From IMG/VR virus record IMGVR_UViG_3300042568_001301, positions 1 to 62,072 of that record: DNA of 62,072 nt. One strand, written 5' to 3'. Origin of the DNA: a virus. How positions within the stretch are numbered: the stretch's first letter is position 1; every line of letters begins with the position of its first letter. Position numbers and translations under genes: made by a program. Positions 30,692 to 40,240 of the stretch are shown in pieces. The notes beneath the pieces were generated by a model. The model had not been told where the DNA came from. It saw nothing but the letters and a program-made list of their open reading frames with translations, and ran no database searches.

Positions 30692-31135
30692 ATGAGAATG
30701 CCTTTTTCCGTTAATGGAGGGATTGTTGATGGCCAGTGCGCTTTTGTGATTTCAAAGGGGTTTGTGAATGGGGTGGAGCCGACGATCAATGGAGTTCCTA
30801 TAAGCGGAGTGCCAGGGTCCCCTCCTCCGGAGGTGGTTGGCAAGGTGGAATTTGATAGATACAAGAGGTGTTATGTATGTCTTAAAATGGTGGTGGATGA
30901 TGAGGGGAAGGCGGATGGCAGTAATTATGCAAGCATTGTCATATCGAAGGGGATCAGAAAAGACCACAAGCTCGGCCCGGAGGCGTGGCTTCATCCCTTG
31001 GCGGTGATCGCGCAGTGCGAGGCGGGCTACACAATATGCCAAAATGTTTATTTTAATCTGATTCATTGGGTTGGGCCTGGCGGAGGGGATAGCCTTAGCG
31101 CGGCCTCGTATCATCACTATTTTTCTTCGATATGA
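30692..31135 (+). CDS. Tail-tip protein B2 (short paralogue of 29219)
   Basis: 147 residues, the B-type partner of the preceding gene, lacking the helical tail of B1. It retains the ISKGFVNGVEP, GVPISGVPG and VNVYF-like strand blocks. Gap to the previous stop is 2 nt, and ATGA joins it to the next gene at 31132. The pairwise duplication suggests the A and B products contact each other. Confidence 0.62.
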   Translation: MRMPFSVNGGIVDGQCAFVISKGFVNGVEPTINGVPISGVPGSPPPEVVGKVEFDRYKRCYVCLKMVVDDEGKADGSNYASIVISKGIRKDHKLGPEAWLHPLAVIAQCEAGYTICQNVYFNLIHWVGPGGGDSLSAASYHHYFSSI

Positions 31136-32223
31136 AGCTTGATTTGCAATGCAGCGGCGGGATTAGCTCAAGAAAGCTTGGAGCGAGTGTGGTAGCTTAC
31201 GATCGCGGGGGTAGGTTCGGGCAGGTCAGGGTGGGTAATAAATTAATGATTACCCCGCCCCCGCCGCTGAAGAGTTTTGCGCATCCGTGGCAGACGAGTG
31301 TGAGGTGGTATAAGGACGATGAGGGGTTGAAAAATTTAAAAGGCGAGGCAATAGAGGGGTTCGGCGCGACAATCAATCCGGGGCTTGTCGGGGGGCTTGA
31401 TCCTGTGGCGTTCGGCGCGTGGAGTGATAGTAAATTTTTAGCCGACGTGCCCGCGCAGGGGGAGTATAGTAAGGCTCCCGGCTTGATGGATAATCCTATC
31501 GTTCCGATGTTCCCTCGCGCGTTTCGTATTGTTTCTAGGACTAATCAGCCCTTTGTGAGGTTGCCGGCGGGATTGCAGGCGCTTGGGGTGGATTACGAGC
31601 AGGGAGAAATTTCCTCAGTTCAAGGCCAGTTTCAGCAGAATGCGGAAAAGGAGCAGCTCTATGCGGGGCATTGCGGGATCTATCTCAGGGTGGCTCGGCC
31701 TCGGGTGGCCGAGAAAGGTGATATTACGGGAGGGTTGTTTGAGGGAACCACTTTTAGGAACAAGTATGACATGGCTAATTTATCTAAGTGGGGGAGGAGG
31801 GCGCAGGTCATGGTTGGCACGCCGCCGCCCAATCCTCCGCTACCAACAGGACCGGGGGACAAACCTGCCGATTTGGGATTTGATTATTTCCCGATCGTGG
31901 ATGTTTTTATCGTTTCTCCAAAAGTTCCGAGGAAAGATGAACGGGGTAACATGATCCTTGATGGGGGTTGGATCCCTTTCGTGAGGCATCGGTGTTTTTG
32001 GAATTTGGACTACAGGTATGATCCGAAGCTTTTAGGGCAACCGTTTCAGCTGGGTGGAGAGGTAACTAGGTCGTTTGCCGGGATATTAGGCGTGCTCGGC
32101 GGCGGGTCGGGTTTTTTAGCGGCGGCTTCACAGGCGGCGCTCGAGGGGGAGCTTAACAGGGCTCTCGCTGATGCTGCGGCGAGGTCTGCAATCAACAGCA
32201 TGAAGGGTAATTTTTTTAGTTGA
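31132..32223 (+). CDS. Tail-tip or baseplate protein, unrecognised
   Basis: 363 residues, beta-rich with an Ala-rich helical end (GFLAAASQAALEGELNRALADAAARSA) and a Pro-rich loop (GTPPPNPPLPTG). No family recognised. ATGA-coupled to the B2 gene. Its stop is inside the GTTGAC ahead of the large fibre gene, so it closes a co-translated block that starts at 29991. It is probably a baseplate or tail-tip component by position. Confidence 0.58.
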   Translation: MKLDLQCSGGISSRKLGASVVAYDRGGRFGQVRVGNKLMITPPPPLKSFAHPWQTSVRWYKDDEGLKNLKGEAIEGFGATINPGLVGGLDPVAFGAWSDSKFLADVPAQGEYSKAPGLMDNPIVPMFPRAFRIVSRTNQPFVRLPAGLQALGVDYEQGEISSVQGQFQQNAEKEQLYAGHCGIYLRVARPRVAEKGDITGGLFEGTTFRNKYDMANLSKWGRRAQVMVGTPPPNPPLPTGPGDKPADLGFDYFPIVDVFIVSPKVPRKDERGNMILDGGWIPFVRHRCFWNLDYRYDPKLLGQPFQLGGEVTRSFAGILGVLGGGSGFLAAASQAALEGELNRALADAAARSAINSMKGNFFS

Positions 32224-32224
32224 C
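32219..32224 (+). promoter_or_regulatory. GTTGAC start-associated signal (ATG 32241)
   Basis: 16-nt gap, no Shine-Dalgarno in it; the TGA is the upstream stop. Confidence 0.65.
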
Positions 32225-32240
32225 GCTTGGCTTTTGAACG

Positions 32241-35200
32241 ATGGCGGATTTTGAGTATATTGTCGCAGATTTAACGAATTCAAGGGTATTGACGCCTGCT
32301 GGGCAGGCGGCCTCATTTAGTTGGGTCGCAGGTCAAACCGTAAAATATGCTTTAAAATTCAAGCAGACCAGCTCCGTGGGGAAGCAGGAGAATGTCGCGA
32401 TCGACGTAATCAATTTAAGGGCGGCCATCGGTCGGGAAGGGGCTTGGCCGGAAAGCGGATGGTATCAAATTAAAATTGGAGACGCGCCAATTTCTAAAGC
32501 CAATACAACTCCCCGGCTCGATTGGAATGCTGGGGCGCTAGATGTTGAGGCGGCATTAAATACAATAGGGATTAGTCCTGGAGATTTTGAGTGCGATCAA
32601 GGGAACGGGGCGATTTCGATTAGGAGGGCGACTGGTGAGGACTTCAAGATATCCATCATTTCAGATGGTTTGATCCCTGCGTCTTACGCAAGGATTGGGG
32701 GCGGGCAGAAAATCACTCCCAGAAGCGCGCGAGTCGATATTGGCGCCATCCGTTTTACAGCGAATTTGAAAGGAAGTTCTGGGAATTCCATTTCCATTGA
32801 ATACACGAAAGGGGTTGCGGCGCGGCCTCTTCTTGTTCGGGTTGATGGGTATCGGATTTTCGTGGATCTCGGGATGGAGGCGGTCTTGTCTGCAGGGGTT
32901 GTTGTCGGGCATAAAATTTCAACGACGGAAGCTGATATTTTGGCGGCCGTTAATTCATTTGCCTCTCAGCTTGTGAGGGCGGAGTCCGTTTTAGATTCCA
33001 CTTCACTTGTCGGGGCCGTAGGGGAAGTGGGGCAATCTTATCTTACGGGAGGGCTAGATGGTGGAGGGTATGAGTATTTATTTGAATTAGCTCAAGCTCC
33101 TGTTGTTTTTTCTGATTGGGCGGGGGCAGAACTGCCGCCAAAGCCTTTTATTACCAAAATACAAGCTGGTGGTCAGACGGGTGGTTATCCGCAGGTTAAA
33201 TGGCCTGACATTCAAGCCCTTCATCTTCCTCCGGATTTTGAGGGAAATTATCAGTTTTATCGCAGATCGAAATTTAAGCGCAGCGCATTACTTTCAAAGC
33301 TGGATGGCGCGGTTAAAATTCAAAAAGTTATTACTGATTTGATGGTGGATGAGGGGGCTTCCATGAAAGTAACGAATCCTTCAAATAATATCGCTCATAT
33401 TGAGTTTGGCGGGGATTTGCTTGGGTATGATATTGAGAATTTGGAAATCGTGGTCTACTCGGCCCCGCCTCCTGACATTACTTTTACGCTGGATTTCAGT
33501 AATGCCTCTGTGGCTGGAATGCTGCGAGATAGGGATTCTGTAACGCTGCCATTTGAAGTAGATGCAACGGTCTGGGTAGATTCCAGAGATAAATCAAAGG
33601 GGACTCGAACAATAAAGCTATGGAAAACGACTGCCACGATCTCCAAGAATCTTCTTTGGGATGGCATGGCGGCGCTCCCGCCAATTAATTGGGCGGCTCG
33701 CCCCTCGCCGGTGGATTATGTTCCATTTTCAAAAACGCAATATTTAACAGGGCAGCAGGCGGCGTATAGCGCTGTTGTGGGTAATGGGAGTTCGAAAGTA
33801 TTTATTGTGAGTCATAATCTCGGTGGGGAAGACGGGACTGGAATTGTTGCTGTATCGCTTCGCGAGAATATTACGCGCGGAAGACAGCTTGCTAGTGATG
33901 AGTATGTTTTGAGATTTATAGACTCCAACTCCTTAGAGATTACCTTTGAGGAGACTCCTCTCGAGTCGGGGATTGCCGTGGTGGTTGTCGGGTATGGGCC
34001 TAAAAGTGCTTTTACGATTCACACGCATCCGATTGATCAAGTAAAAACTATTACAGAGGCTGGAGCGACAAGCGAGTCCTTGCGCGTTATTCTTGATGAA
34101 TTTAACCTAAGGATCGCTCGGCTCGAGAACTTGTATAGGGGTGACCCGGTTGCTTTGCCTAGCGGTCTCAGCAAAAAGAAAACAAGCATTCCTGTAATCG
34201 GCGAAATTCTTCCGGATATACTCCTTGTGGATTCTGATGGGGAGACCACGATCGCCTCGCAGGTTGTGGCTGCTCAGAATCCAAAGGTAAATCCCGGATC
34301 GCCTCGTGCCGATTCTGCTCCGAAGCCTTTGCCTGGCACGGAAATGGCCGACAAAATGAAAGAGCTTGAGGCGCAAATTAAGCTTCTTGAGGCGACAAAG
34401 GCGGCGGAGACAAAAGCTGCCGCTGAGGCTGCTGTCGCACAAGCGAAGGAAGTGGAGGAGAGGGTAAAGCAAGAAGAAGCGGAGAAGCCTTCTGAAATTA
34501 TTACTACTATTACTATCAAGGGAATTTACGAGGCATCTCAGCAAGGCAAAGTTTCAGTGGTCTATCCTGCAATGAGGGGCGGCAAGTATCCGATGCTTTT
34601 GCCTGCCGTGCATGCGGCAACTCCTGTTAGCACGACGATTGTTCCGAGCGGGTTCACGGCGGGTCTGTTTGTGAATTCTGGAAGTTCGGCAATCGTCCTG
34701 CCTGGCGGAGGAGGGAGGAAGTCGCAGAGCGTTGCTCCTGGGGGTCTCTTCGGCGGTGACGGGCGGGCGTATTATTCGGTAAGGCGCAGCGGTAATTCGA
34801 ACACTTATCATCCTATCGAAATGGAGCGTGATTTGTTCCGTGTCATTATTCGCTCGGGAATGTTCCCTGCTGATAGCATATTAAAAATTCCTTTCTCCAT
34901 TGATTTTAATTTTGCAACAAGCTCCCTGTCTGCTGGGGCTGGTTACTTTTTGAGAATCGAGGCGCAGGAGTTGCCTGATGCGCTGAATCCTTCGCCGACC
35001 TCTGAAAATGTCGGAGGGCTTGGGGCTAATATGCTTCTTGGATCGTCGAGAATATCTCTTTCGGCGGGAGTGAAGGAGCAGAGGAAATTTTCTCTGATGA
35101 TGACCAATAACTCGGAGCGAGTCACAGAGTTTACTGATTTCGGTAAAAAATCTGTCGGGCCTCAATTCCCGCAAGGGGACTTCTTGCTTTCGGCTCGGTT

Positions 35201-35294
35201 GGCTCAATGGGATGTGGATGATAGCACCTCATTGCCGACAGGCCAAGTGGGAATACTTGTGCCTGACATGCAAATCATTATTGAGCAATTATAA
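32241..35294 (+). CDS. Large tail/fibre protein with coiled coil and C-terminal fibre domain
   Basis: 1017 residues. The N-terminus (MADFEYIVADLTNSRVLT...SFSWVAGQTVKYALKFKQ) loosely resembles the short baseplate-attachment module of the products at 47428-49862. Long beta-rich regions follow, with HTHPIDQVK about 595-603, a coiled coil at about 697-745 (EMADKMKELEAQIKLLEATKAA), and a C-terminal domain (about 795-1017) shared with the next gene: VNSGSSAIVLPGG, LFGGDGRAYYSV and a following strand block. The shared C-terminal domain in two adjacent genes suggests receptor-contacting or trimerisation parts. Confidence 0.65.
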   Translation: MADFEYIVADLTNSRVLTPAGQAASFSWVAGQTVKYALKFKQTSSVGKQENVAIDVINLRAAIGREGAWPESGWYQIKIGDAPISKANTTPRLDWNAGALDVEAALNTIGISPGDFECDQGNGAISIRRATGEDFKISIISDGLIPASYARIGGGQKITPRSARVDIGAIRFTANLKGSSGNSISIEYTKGVAARPLLVRVDGYRIFVDLGMEAVLSAGVVVGHKISTTEADILAAVNSFASQLVRAESVLDSTSLVGAVGEVGQSYLTGGLDGGGYEYLFELAQAPVVFSDWAGAELPPKPFITKIQAGGQTGGYPQVKWPDIQALHLPPDFEGNYQFYRRSKFKRSALLSKLDGAVKIQKVITDLMVDEGASMKVTNPSNNIAHIEFGGDLLGYDIENLEIVVYSAPPPDITFTLDFSNASVAGMLRDRDSVTLPFEVDATVWVDSRDKSKGTRTIKLWKTTATISKNLLWDGMAALPPINWAARPSPVDYVPFSKTQYLTGQQAAYSAVVGNGSSKVFIVSHNLGGEDGTGIVAVSLRENITRGRQLASDEYVLRFIDSNSLEITFEETPLESGIAVVVVGYGPKSAFTIHTHPIDQVKTITEAGATSESLRVILDEFNLRIARLENLYRGDPVALPSGLSKKKTSIPVIGEILPDILLVDSDGETTIASQVVAAQNPKVNPGSPRADSAPKPLPGTEMADKMKELEAQIKLLEATKAAETKAAAEAAVAQAKEVEERVKQEEAEKPSEIITTITIKGIYEASQQGKVSVVYPAMRGGKYPMLLPAVHAATPVSTTIVPSGFTAGLFVNSGSSAIVLPGGGGRKSQSVAPGGLFGGDGRAYYSVRRSGNSNTYHPIEMERDLFRVIIRSGMFPADSILKIPFSIDFNFATSSLSAGAGYFLRIEAQELPDALNPSPTSENVGGLGANMLLGSSRISLSAGVKEQRKFSLMMTNNSERVTEFTDFGKKSVGPQFPQGDFLLSARLAQWDVDDSTSLPTGQVGILVPDMQIIIEQL

Positions 35295-35295
35295 T

Positions 35296-36978
35296 ATGTT
35301 TATTCAGACTCTTGCGGCTATTGATGCGACTCCAGTTCCAGCCTTGGGGCTTCTGCCCGCCATTCATGATGTGGAAGTTGAGTTGGTTTCTCAATTCAAT
35401 AATGAAGCCTTGCTTGGAAATATTAAAAATGCAGTAACTCAAGGAGCGGCGGCTTTGGTTACTGCTGAAATAGTCAGTAAAGAGTTAATTCTTACTGCTA
35501 AAAGTGTTGGCGTTTTAAGCATTAGTGCAATTTCTGAAGGCAATGGAGTTTTGAGCGTCGTATCTACTCAGGCAGGTAAGAATGTCGAGGAGGTGACATT
35601 GAGCGTAGCAAATTCAGGGGAAGCGGCTTATGTTATTAATGGAGAAAATAATCCAACTCTTTCGTTTGTCCCTGGAAATAAATATACAATTAATGTGAAC
35701 GCGCCTGGGCATCCGTTTTGGATCCAATCGGTGCCGGGTGCTTACAGTTCTGCTGCCATTTATTCCGATGGCATTACAGGTAATGGAACGGAGAGCGGGG
35801 TTATTGTGTTTGAAGTCCCTGTTAATGCCCCTACGCTTTATTATGCGGGCCAGTATCATTCCTCGATGAGCGGAAGCATTGGCATGTCAAATCTTGGACT
35901 GGGGGCTGGAGTGGCTCAAGTTTCAAAATTAAAGCTTAGCGGAAATGTCAATGAGGAGGATGTATATAAGATTACTATTGGAGACAATATATACACTATC
36001 ACTTACGGGTCATATCAGCTCCCGGGGTTTGTGGCGGCGAAAGGGCGCGTGTTTTTGAATGACACGGGGAAATCCGTAGTTTTGCCAGAGTCTGGCAAGT
36101 GGCCGTCCAGATCCCTGCCAGACAGTCAGCTTTGCGGCGGTGATGGGCGGTTGCTGTATGAGGTGATTCACAAGCCTGGCTCGTCATCTTATTACCCGCA
36201 AGTATTTGAAAGAAATATTTATACATTTTCTTTTTCAGGCGAAACATTTCCTCGTGGAGAAATTTTCGACTTCAGCAGGTTTTTTTATTTTCGTTTGATT
36301 GGCAATAATACAACGGCTGTATGGAGTGTGATTTTTGAGGCTGGAGAAATTCTTTCGCAGACCGCTCCAAGCAAATCCATTTCCAGTGGCGCGACATTGA
36401 CCTCTGGGCAAAAAACAATTTTCGTTACTCCGGCTAAGGCTCTTGAGTTGAGCCAATGGATGGTCGTAACAGGGGATGGTGTCTTGGGGGCGGCGATAGG
36501 TGATCAGAAAACCTATATTTCTGCTATTAACACGGAGACGGGGGCGTTGACTTTGACTCAAGCAGCAACAGCCTCCGGTCAAAAGACATTGGTTTTCACG
36601 GCGCCGGTAGGTCCAAATATTGAGCGTATTAATTGGTTGCCGCCACTGATGGAAGAGAAGGTGCATTTAACGGATTTGAAGTCTGTCAGTGCGCTCGGGG
36701 TGTGGATCAAGAATCATGGGACCCGTGAAATTGTTAGGCCAGATGGGGAAATAGAAATAGACCCTAATCGTAATGAGATGGGGTTTGAGGGGTGGCGCTT
36801 GGTGTATCAAAAGAGATACCCGATTCCTCATGAATGCCTGCCGACTTCTTCGAATTTTGTTATCCGATTGAGGATTGGCCAATTTGATACCGAAAATAGC
36901 GTTTCTTCTCCCAAAGGATATGCCGCTTATTTGATTAGAGCGGACGAGGAGGATGCGGCATCGGCTGATTCCGCGTAG
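35296..36978 (+). CDS. Tail-fibre protein with cupredoxin-like domain
   Basis: 560 residues. After an N-terminal beta region there is a cupredoxin-like segment (about 105-205): NPTLSFVPGNKYTINV, APGHPFWIQSV, GVIVFEVPVNAPTLYYAGQYHSSMSG. Relatives in marine phage fibres carry YVCQFHSSM; here the Cys that would ligate copper is replaced by Gly (YYAGQYHSSM), so a metal site is unlikely. From about 240 it shares a domain with the preceding gene product (FLNDTGKSVVLPES; LCGGDGRLLYEV). Start is the ATG at 35296, after an AT-rich leader. Confidence 0.65.
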   Translation: MFIQTLAAIDATPVPALGLLPAIHDVEVELVSQFNNEALLGNIKNAVTQGAAALVTAEIVSKELILTAKSVGVLSISAISEGNGVLSVVSTQAGKNVEEVTLSVANSGEAAYVINGENNPTLSFVPGNKYTINVNAPGHPFWIQSVPGAYSSAAIYSDGITGNGTESGVIVFEVPVNAPTLYYAGQYHSSMSGSIGMSNLGLGAGVAQVSKLKLSGNVNEEDVYKITIGDNIYTITYGSYQLPGFVAAKGRVFLNDTGKSVVLPESGKWPSRSLPDSQLCGGDGRLLYEVIHKPGSSSYYPQVFERNIYTFSFSGETFPRGEIFDFSRFFYFRLIGNNTTAVWSVIFEAGEILSQTAPSKSISSGATLTSGQKTIFVTPAKALELSQWMVVTGDGVLGAAIGDQKTYISAINTETGALTLTQAATASGQKTLVFTAPVGPNIERINWLPPLMEEKVHLTDLKSVSALGVWIKNHGTREIVRPDGEIEIDPNRNEMGFEGWRLVYQKRYPIPHECLPTSSNFVIRLRIGQFDTENSVSSPKGYAAYLIRADEEDAASADSA

Positions 36979-36980
36979 GC

Positions 36981-36986
36981 GTTGAC
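36981..36986 (+). promoter_or_regulatory. GTTGAC start-associated signal (ATG 37002)
   Basis: 15-nt gap with AAGGA; ATG 37002. It lies 2 nt after the upstream TAG, so the hexamer is present although it does not supply the stop. Confidence 0.65.
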
Positions 36987-37001
36987 GGGCAAGGATTGAT
37001 T

Positions 37002-39143
37002 ATGTCCGATTGGATACGATTTGGTCAAAAAATAGTAGGCGCTACCAGCAGCCAGGGGCTCGGCCGCAGTGGGGCGATGAGTGGCAATGGGATGCGGATG
37101 GCTGTAAGTAGCGGGGGGCTTGTCAGGGTTTATTCTTACGCTGCGGGTAATTGGACGCAATTGGGCTCAGATTTCGGGGGAACGTGGAACGCGACCGCGC
37201 GCCCGATGGCGCTCAATTTTTCAGGCGACCGTATAATTTTAGGAAAGCCTTCCTACTACGCGGGTAGTAGTATTTGGCTTGGTGGCTCACTTCAGGTTTA
37301 CATATATAACGGAAATTCCTGGGAGGAGTATGGACAGGAGATTTCTTGGGGTCAGAATCAGAACTCAGGTTTCGGAAATGCTGTTGCCATTAATGCCTCT
37401 GGAAATGTTATTGCCACTGGTGTTCCTGGCGCCGTGACAGGGCAGTTCTCCGCCGGGCTTGTTAAAATTTTTAAATGGGATGGGGCAAATTGGGCTCTTG
37501 AAAAAGATATTCAAGTAGCCGGATTGGATGTTTCTCTGAATGCCGCCGGCGATCGGTTGGCCGCCTCTGCTTCCAGTTCTACCCGAGTTTTTGACAAAAA
37601 TACCAACAACTGGGGAGCGATAGGGCAAAACTTGATTTCTTCGAGTGCTCGAGTCCACTTAAGTGCGGATGGCGCGCGGTGCGCCATTGCAGACAGCGGC
37701 GATGTTCGTGTGTTTGGGTTGCTGGATGGGGCTTGGAGCCAATTAGGGTTTGTCATTCCCGTCGCGAATGCCCGGGCCAGCCTTAATTCTACGGGCGACA
37801 GGGTGATGGTGAAAGATGCGACCAAGGCTTCGGTTTACTCTTTCAATGGGGCAACTTGGAATAAGATCAGTCAAGATTTCCTATTGGATGGAGCAGGTGA
37901 TCTGGCGTTCGGCGTTGCCATAAACTCTGACGGGGATCGAATTGCTGTTGCTTCGCCGAACTCGGATGTCTCTGGAGGTGATTTTGTTGCGGTTGATGCT
38001 GGAAGTATTGAAACTTATTTTTCAAATACCCCGGTGGCTCCTCCAGTCATTACAATCCCTGCGTCCTCGCTGACCTACCCTGTAAATCAGAATTTCACTT
38101 ACCAACTCGCTGCGACGAACGCGCCTACATCTTGGAGTTTGAATTCCGGGCAAGCGCTTCCTCCAGGCTTAACGCTCAATCAAGGGACAGGGGAAATTTC
38201 GGGGGCCATTTCGCAGCTCGGCACTTGGCAAGTGGCTTTCTTGGCCAGCAACGCGGGAGGGGGTAGCTCACCTGGAGCCATTACTTTTATCGCTTATAAT
38301 CCTGGGTCTAATCCTGGGTCTGGGGTTCCTCAAGGTAATAATCCAGTGATCAGCAAGGCGCAGGGGGTGGTGGCCTACGGGGTTGGGCAGAACTTTATTT
38401 TCCAGCTAACAGCGAGCGGCAACCCGAGAGCGTGGCGATTAGGCGCGGGCCAGTCGTTGCCGCCTGGGGTGGTTTTTAATCCTATCTCTGGCACGCTTTC
38501 TGGCGCTGGGGTGGCTCCTGGGGTGTGGGGGCTTACTTTCATTGCCACGAATAATAATGGCGATAGTGCGCCGCAGACTTTTACGATCGGGATTTACGAT
38601 GTGGGTGGCTCGCGGGAATTTTCTAAAAAGGCGCTGATCAATCTCAAGACCCTTGCGGTGACATTTGAGGATCCGGCGAGTGAGATCAAGGGGGCGAATA
38701 ACGCTGTCGCCGCGGCAGCGGGCCAAGTGCGCTATGGGGATGATATTATTTTCAAGTTGGCGTTTACCGATGGAACGGGCACCGGGCAGGGGGCGAGTTT
38801 GATTTACAATGAGGTGGCGGCGCGGGTCGTGATGGCGCGCTTTTCGATGAAGGGTAATGAGACTGAGGCGGCGTTTTTTGTAACCCCTCCCCCGGCTTTT
38901 AAGAAAAGCGCGGAGTATTTGGCGGGGGTTTATTCTACAAATTATTACTTGAGTGCAAAAATTGCAGGAACTGCATTGCAATCGTATCTTGGGGATTTTG
39001 AGAGTGATTCCGGCACATTTGCAAATGCCTTGTGCGAGTTTGAGTTGGAATTTGAGCGTCCTGCTGCTGCCAGCGGGCCTTTGACGACTCGTGTGACCAC
39101 GCAACCCTTCCTGCTTCGCGTAAGCAGGGATTTGATCTCGTAG
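37002..39143 (+). CDS. Fibre protein: FG-GAP-like propeller plus two PIG-type Ig domains
   Basis: 713 residues. Residues about 1-335 form a beta-propeller of FG-GAP-like blades (SGDRIILGKPSYYAG, FGNAVAINASGNVIATG, LSADGARCAIADSGDV, FGVAINSDGDRIAVASPNS). Two putative-Ig (He_PIG-type) domains follow (about 345-430, 446-531), each with the ...LPPGLTLNQGTGEISG... signature. A C-terminal beta domain (536-713) completes it. The domain order suits a modular adhesin binding host surface polysaccharides or proteins. Start at 37002 by the GTTGAC signal. Confidence 0.75.
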   Translation: MSDWIRFGQKIVGATSSQGLGRSGAMSGNGMRMAVSSGGLVRVYSYAAGNWTQLGSDFGGTWNATARPMALNFSGDRIILGKPSYYAGSSIWLGGSLQVYIYNGNSWEEYGQEISWGQNQNSGFGNAVAINASGNVIATGVPGAVTGQFSAGLVKIFKWDGANWALEKDIQVAGLDVSLNAAGDRLAASASSSTRVFDKNTNNWGAIGQNLISSSARVHLSADGARCAIADSGDVRVFGLLDGAWSQLGFVIPVANARASLNSTGDRVMVKDATKASVYSFNGATWNKISQDFLLDGAGDLAFGVAINSDGDRIAVASPNSDVSGGDFVAVDAGSIETYFSNTPVAPPVITIPASSLTYPVNQNFTYQLAATNAPTSWSLNSGQALPPGLTLNQGTGEISGAISQLGTWQVAFLASNAGGGSSPGAITFIAYNPGSNPGSGVPQGNNPVISKAQGVVAYGVGQNFIFQLTASGNPRAWRLGAGQSLPPGVVFNPISGTLSGAGVAPGVWGLTFIATNNNGDSAPQTFTIGIYDVGGSREFSKKALINLKTLAVTFEDPASEIKGANNAVAAAAGQVRYGDDIIFKLAFTDGTGTGQGASLIYNEVAARVVMARFSMKGNETEAAFFVTPPPAFKKSAEYLAGVYSTNYYLSAKIAGTALQSYLGDFESDSGTFANALCEFELEFERPAAASGPLTTRVTTQPFLLRVSRDLIS

Positions 39144-39144
39144 C

Positions 39145-40215
39145 ATGGGAGTCGAGCCTCCGTCTCGGGATGTTTTCCTTTATATCCCATCATTTGAGAA
39201 AGCTCCGGCGGATCTCAATGATGTGTGGGTGCGGGGCGGCGACTGTGTTTTCGCTCGATGGACGGGGTTGGGCGCGATTCCTCCGGGGGTGAATTGGGCA
39301 GGAACAGAAGAGGGGTTGCATTTCTGGGGGGTGCCAAATCGTGTGGGCACTTGGGAGGCGGAATTTGAGGGGCCGTATCCAGGGAATTTTGAGAGTTTGC
39401 TGACGCGGGGCGGTTCCGATGTGTTGCCGCTTCGGCTTGATGCGGGCGGCGCTCCCGGGGCTGTGCATGTAGGTAAATTCACCTTGCGGTTTCATGTCTT
39501 GAAGCAAGAGGGGTATACTTTGGGGCAGGTGGTGCGGGAGTTGTTTTCGAGCCAAGATGCGGCGCAGACGGCGCGGCGCGCTTCTTGGCAATGCGCTCGC
39601 TGCATCGGAGCACGCCCATTGAGCGAGTTGGTTTCTGAAAGCGGCGTGTTTCCCGAGGTTGATTTGGGTGTGGCGCAGGGGTTGGATGGGGTGGCGGCAA
39701 ATTTGGCTGAGCAGATCAACGCTTCGGGCATGGCGACGGCGACAAAGAGCGGGGTGGTAGTGACTGTTACTGCGTTGGAGGTAGGGTCGCTGACGATCTC
39801 GGCGAGTTCCACGAGGCAGGGCTCGATTGCAGCGGTTAATACCACGCCGGGATCAACAACGCAGAAGGCGGTCTCTACGATTTCCCTTTCGGGAGCTTTT
39901 CAGGGTGGAGTGGTTTATGTTGTTGCGGTGGGGGGCGCTTCATTTTCTGTAACGACCTATGCGCCTCCCAAGTCATTGGCGTTGTGGAGGTATGCGACTC
40001 CTGCGGCTTACGCTGACCCGGAGGGGGTCTCTGCGAGGATTTTAGAGTGTGATGACTTGGATCGCGTGGATCTTGGGGCGAGTGATTGGGTTTTCTCTCG
40101 GCCTGCGGGGATTGATCGTTCGCTGGATGGGTGCTTACTTACGGCGGGTGTGCTAGGAAATCCGGAAATCGGAGCGCGCTCCGAGGTTGCGGTGAGTGCG
40201 GTGATCCCTTTGTGA
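39145..40215 (+). CDS. Fibre-associated beta protein
   Basis: 356 residues, 1 nt after the previous stop. The N-terminal third keeps a degenerate PIG-like pattern (WTGLGAIPPGVNWAGTEEGLHFWGVP). The centre has repeated strands rich in Ser/Thr/Val (SGVVVTVTALEVGSLTISASS; GVVYVVAVGGASFSVTTYA). Not assigned to a family. The only Cys pair is CARC (about 150). Likely a fibre or fibre-attachment protein from context. Confidence 0.58.
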   Translation: MGVEPPSRDVFLYIPSFEKAPADLNDVWVRGGDCVFARWTGLGAIPPGVNWAGTEEGLHFWGVPNRVGTWEAEFEGPYPGNFESLLTRGGSDVLPLRLDAGGAPGAVHVGKFTLRFHVLKQEGYTLGQVVRELFSSQDAAQTARRASWQCARCIGARPLSELVSESGVFPEVDLGVAQGLDGVAANLAEQINASGMATATKSGVVVTVTALEVGSLTISASSTRQGSIAAVNTTPGSTTQKAVSTISLSGAFQGGVVYVVAVGGASFSVTTYAPPKSLALWRYATPAAYADPEGVSARILECDDLDRVDLGASDWVFSRPAGIDRSLDGCLLTAGVLGNPEIGARSEVAVSAVIPL

Positions 40216-40216
40216 T

Positions 40217-40222
40217 GTTGAC
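40217..40222 (+). promoter_or_regulatory. GTTGAC start-associated signal (ATG 40241)
   Basis: 18-nt gap to ATG 40241. It lies 1 nt after the upstream TGA. Confidence 0.65.
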
Positions 40223-40240
40223 AGGTCGGGATTGGTTGAT

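Noticed and set aside
36540-36560. Further GTTGAC at about 36545, and those at 48795 and 52820
   Set aside because: Each is inside a gene with no ATG 15-18 nt downstream; taken as chance occurrences.
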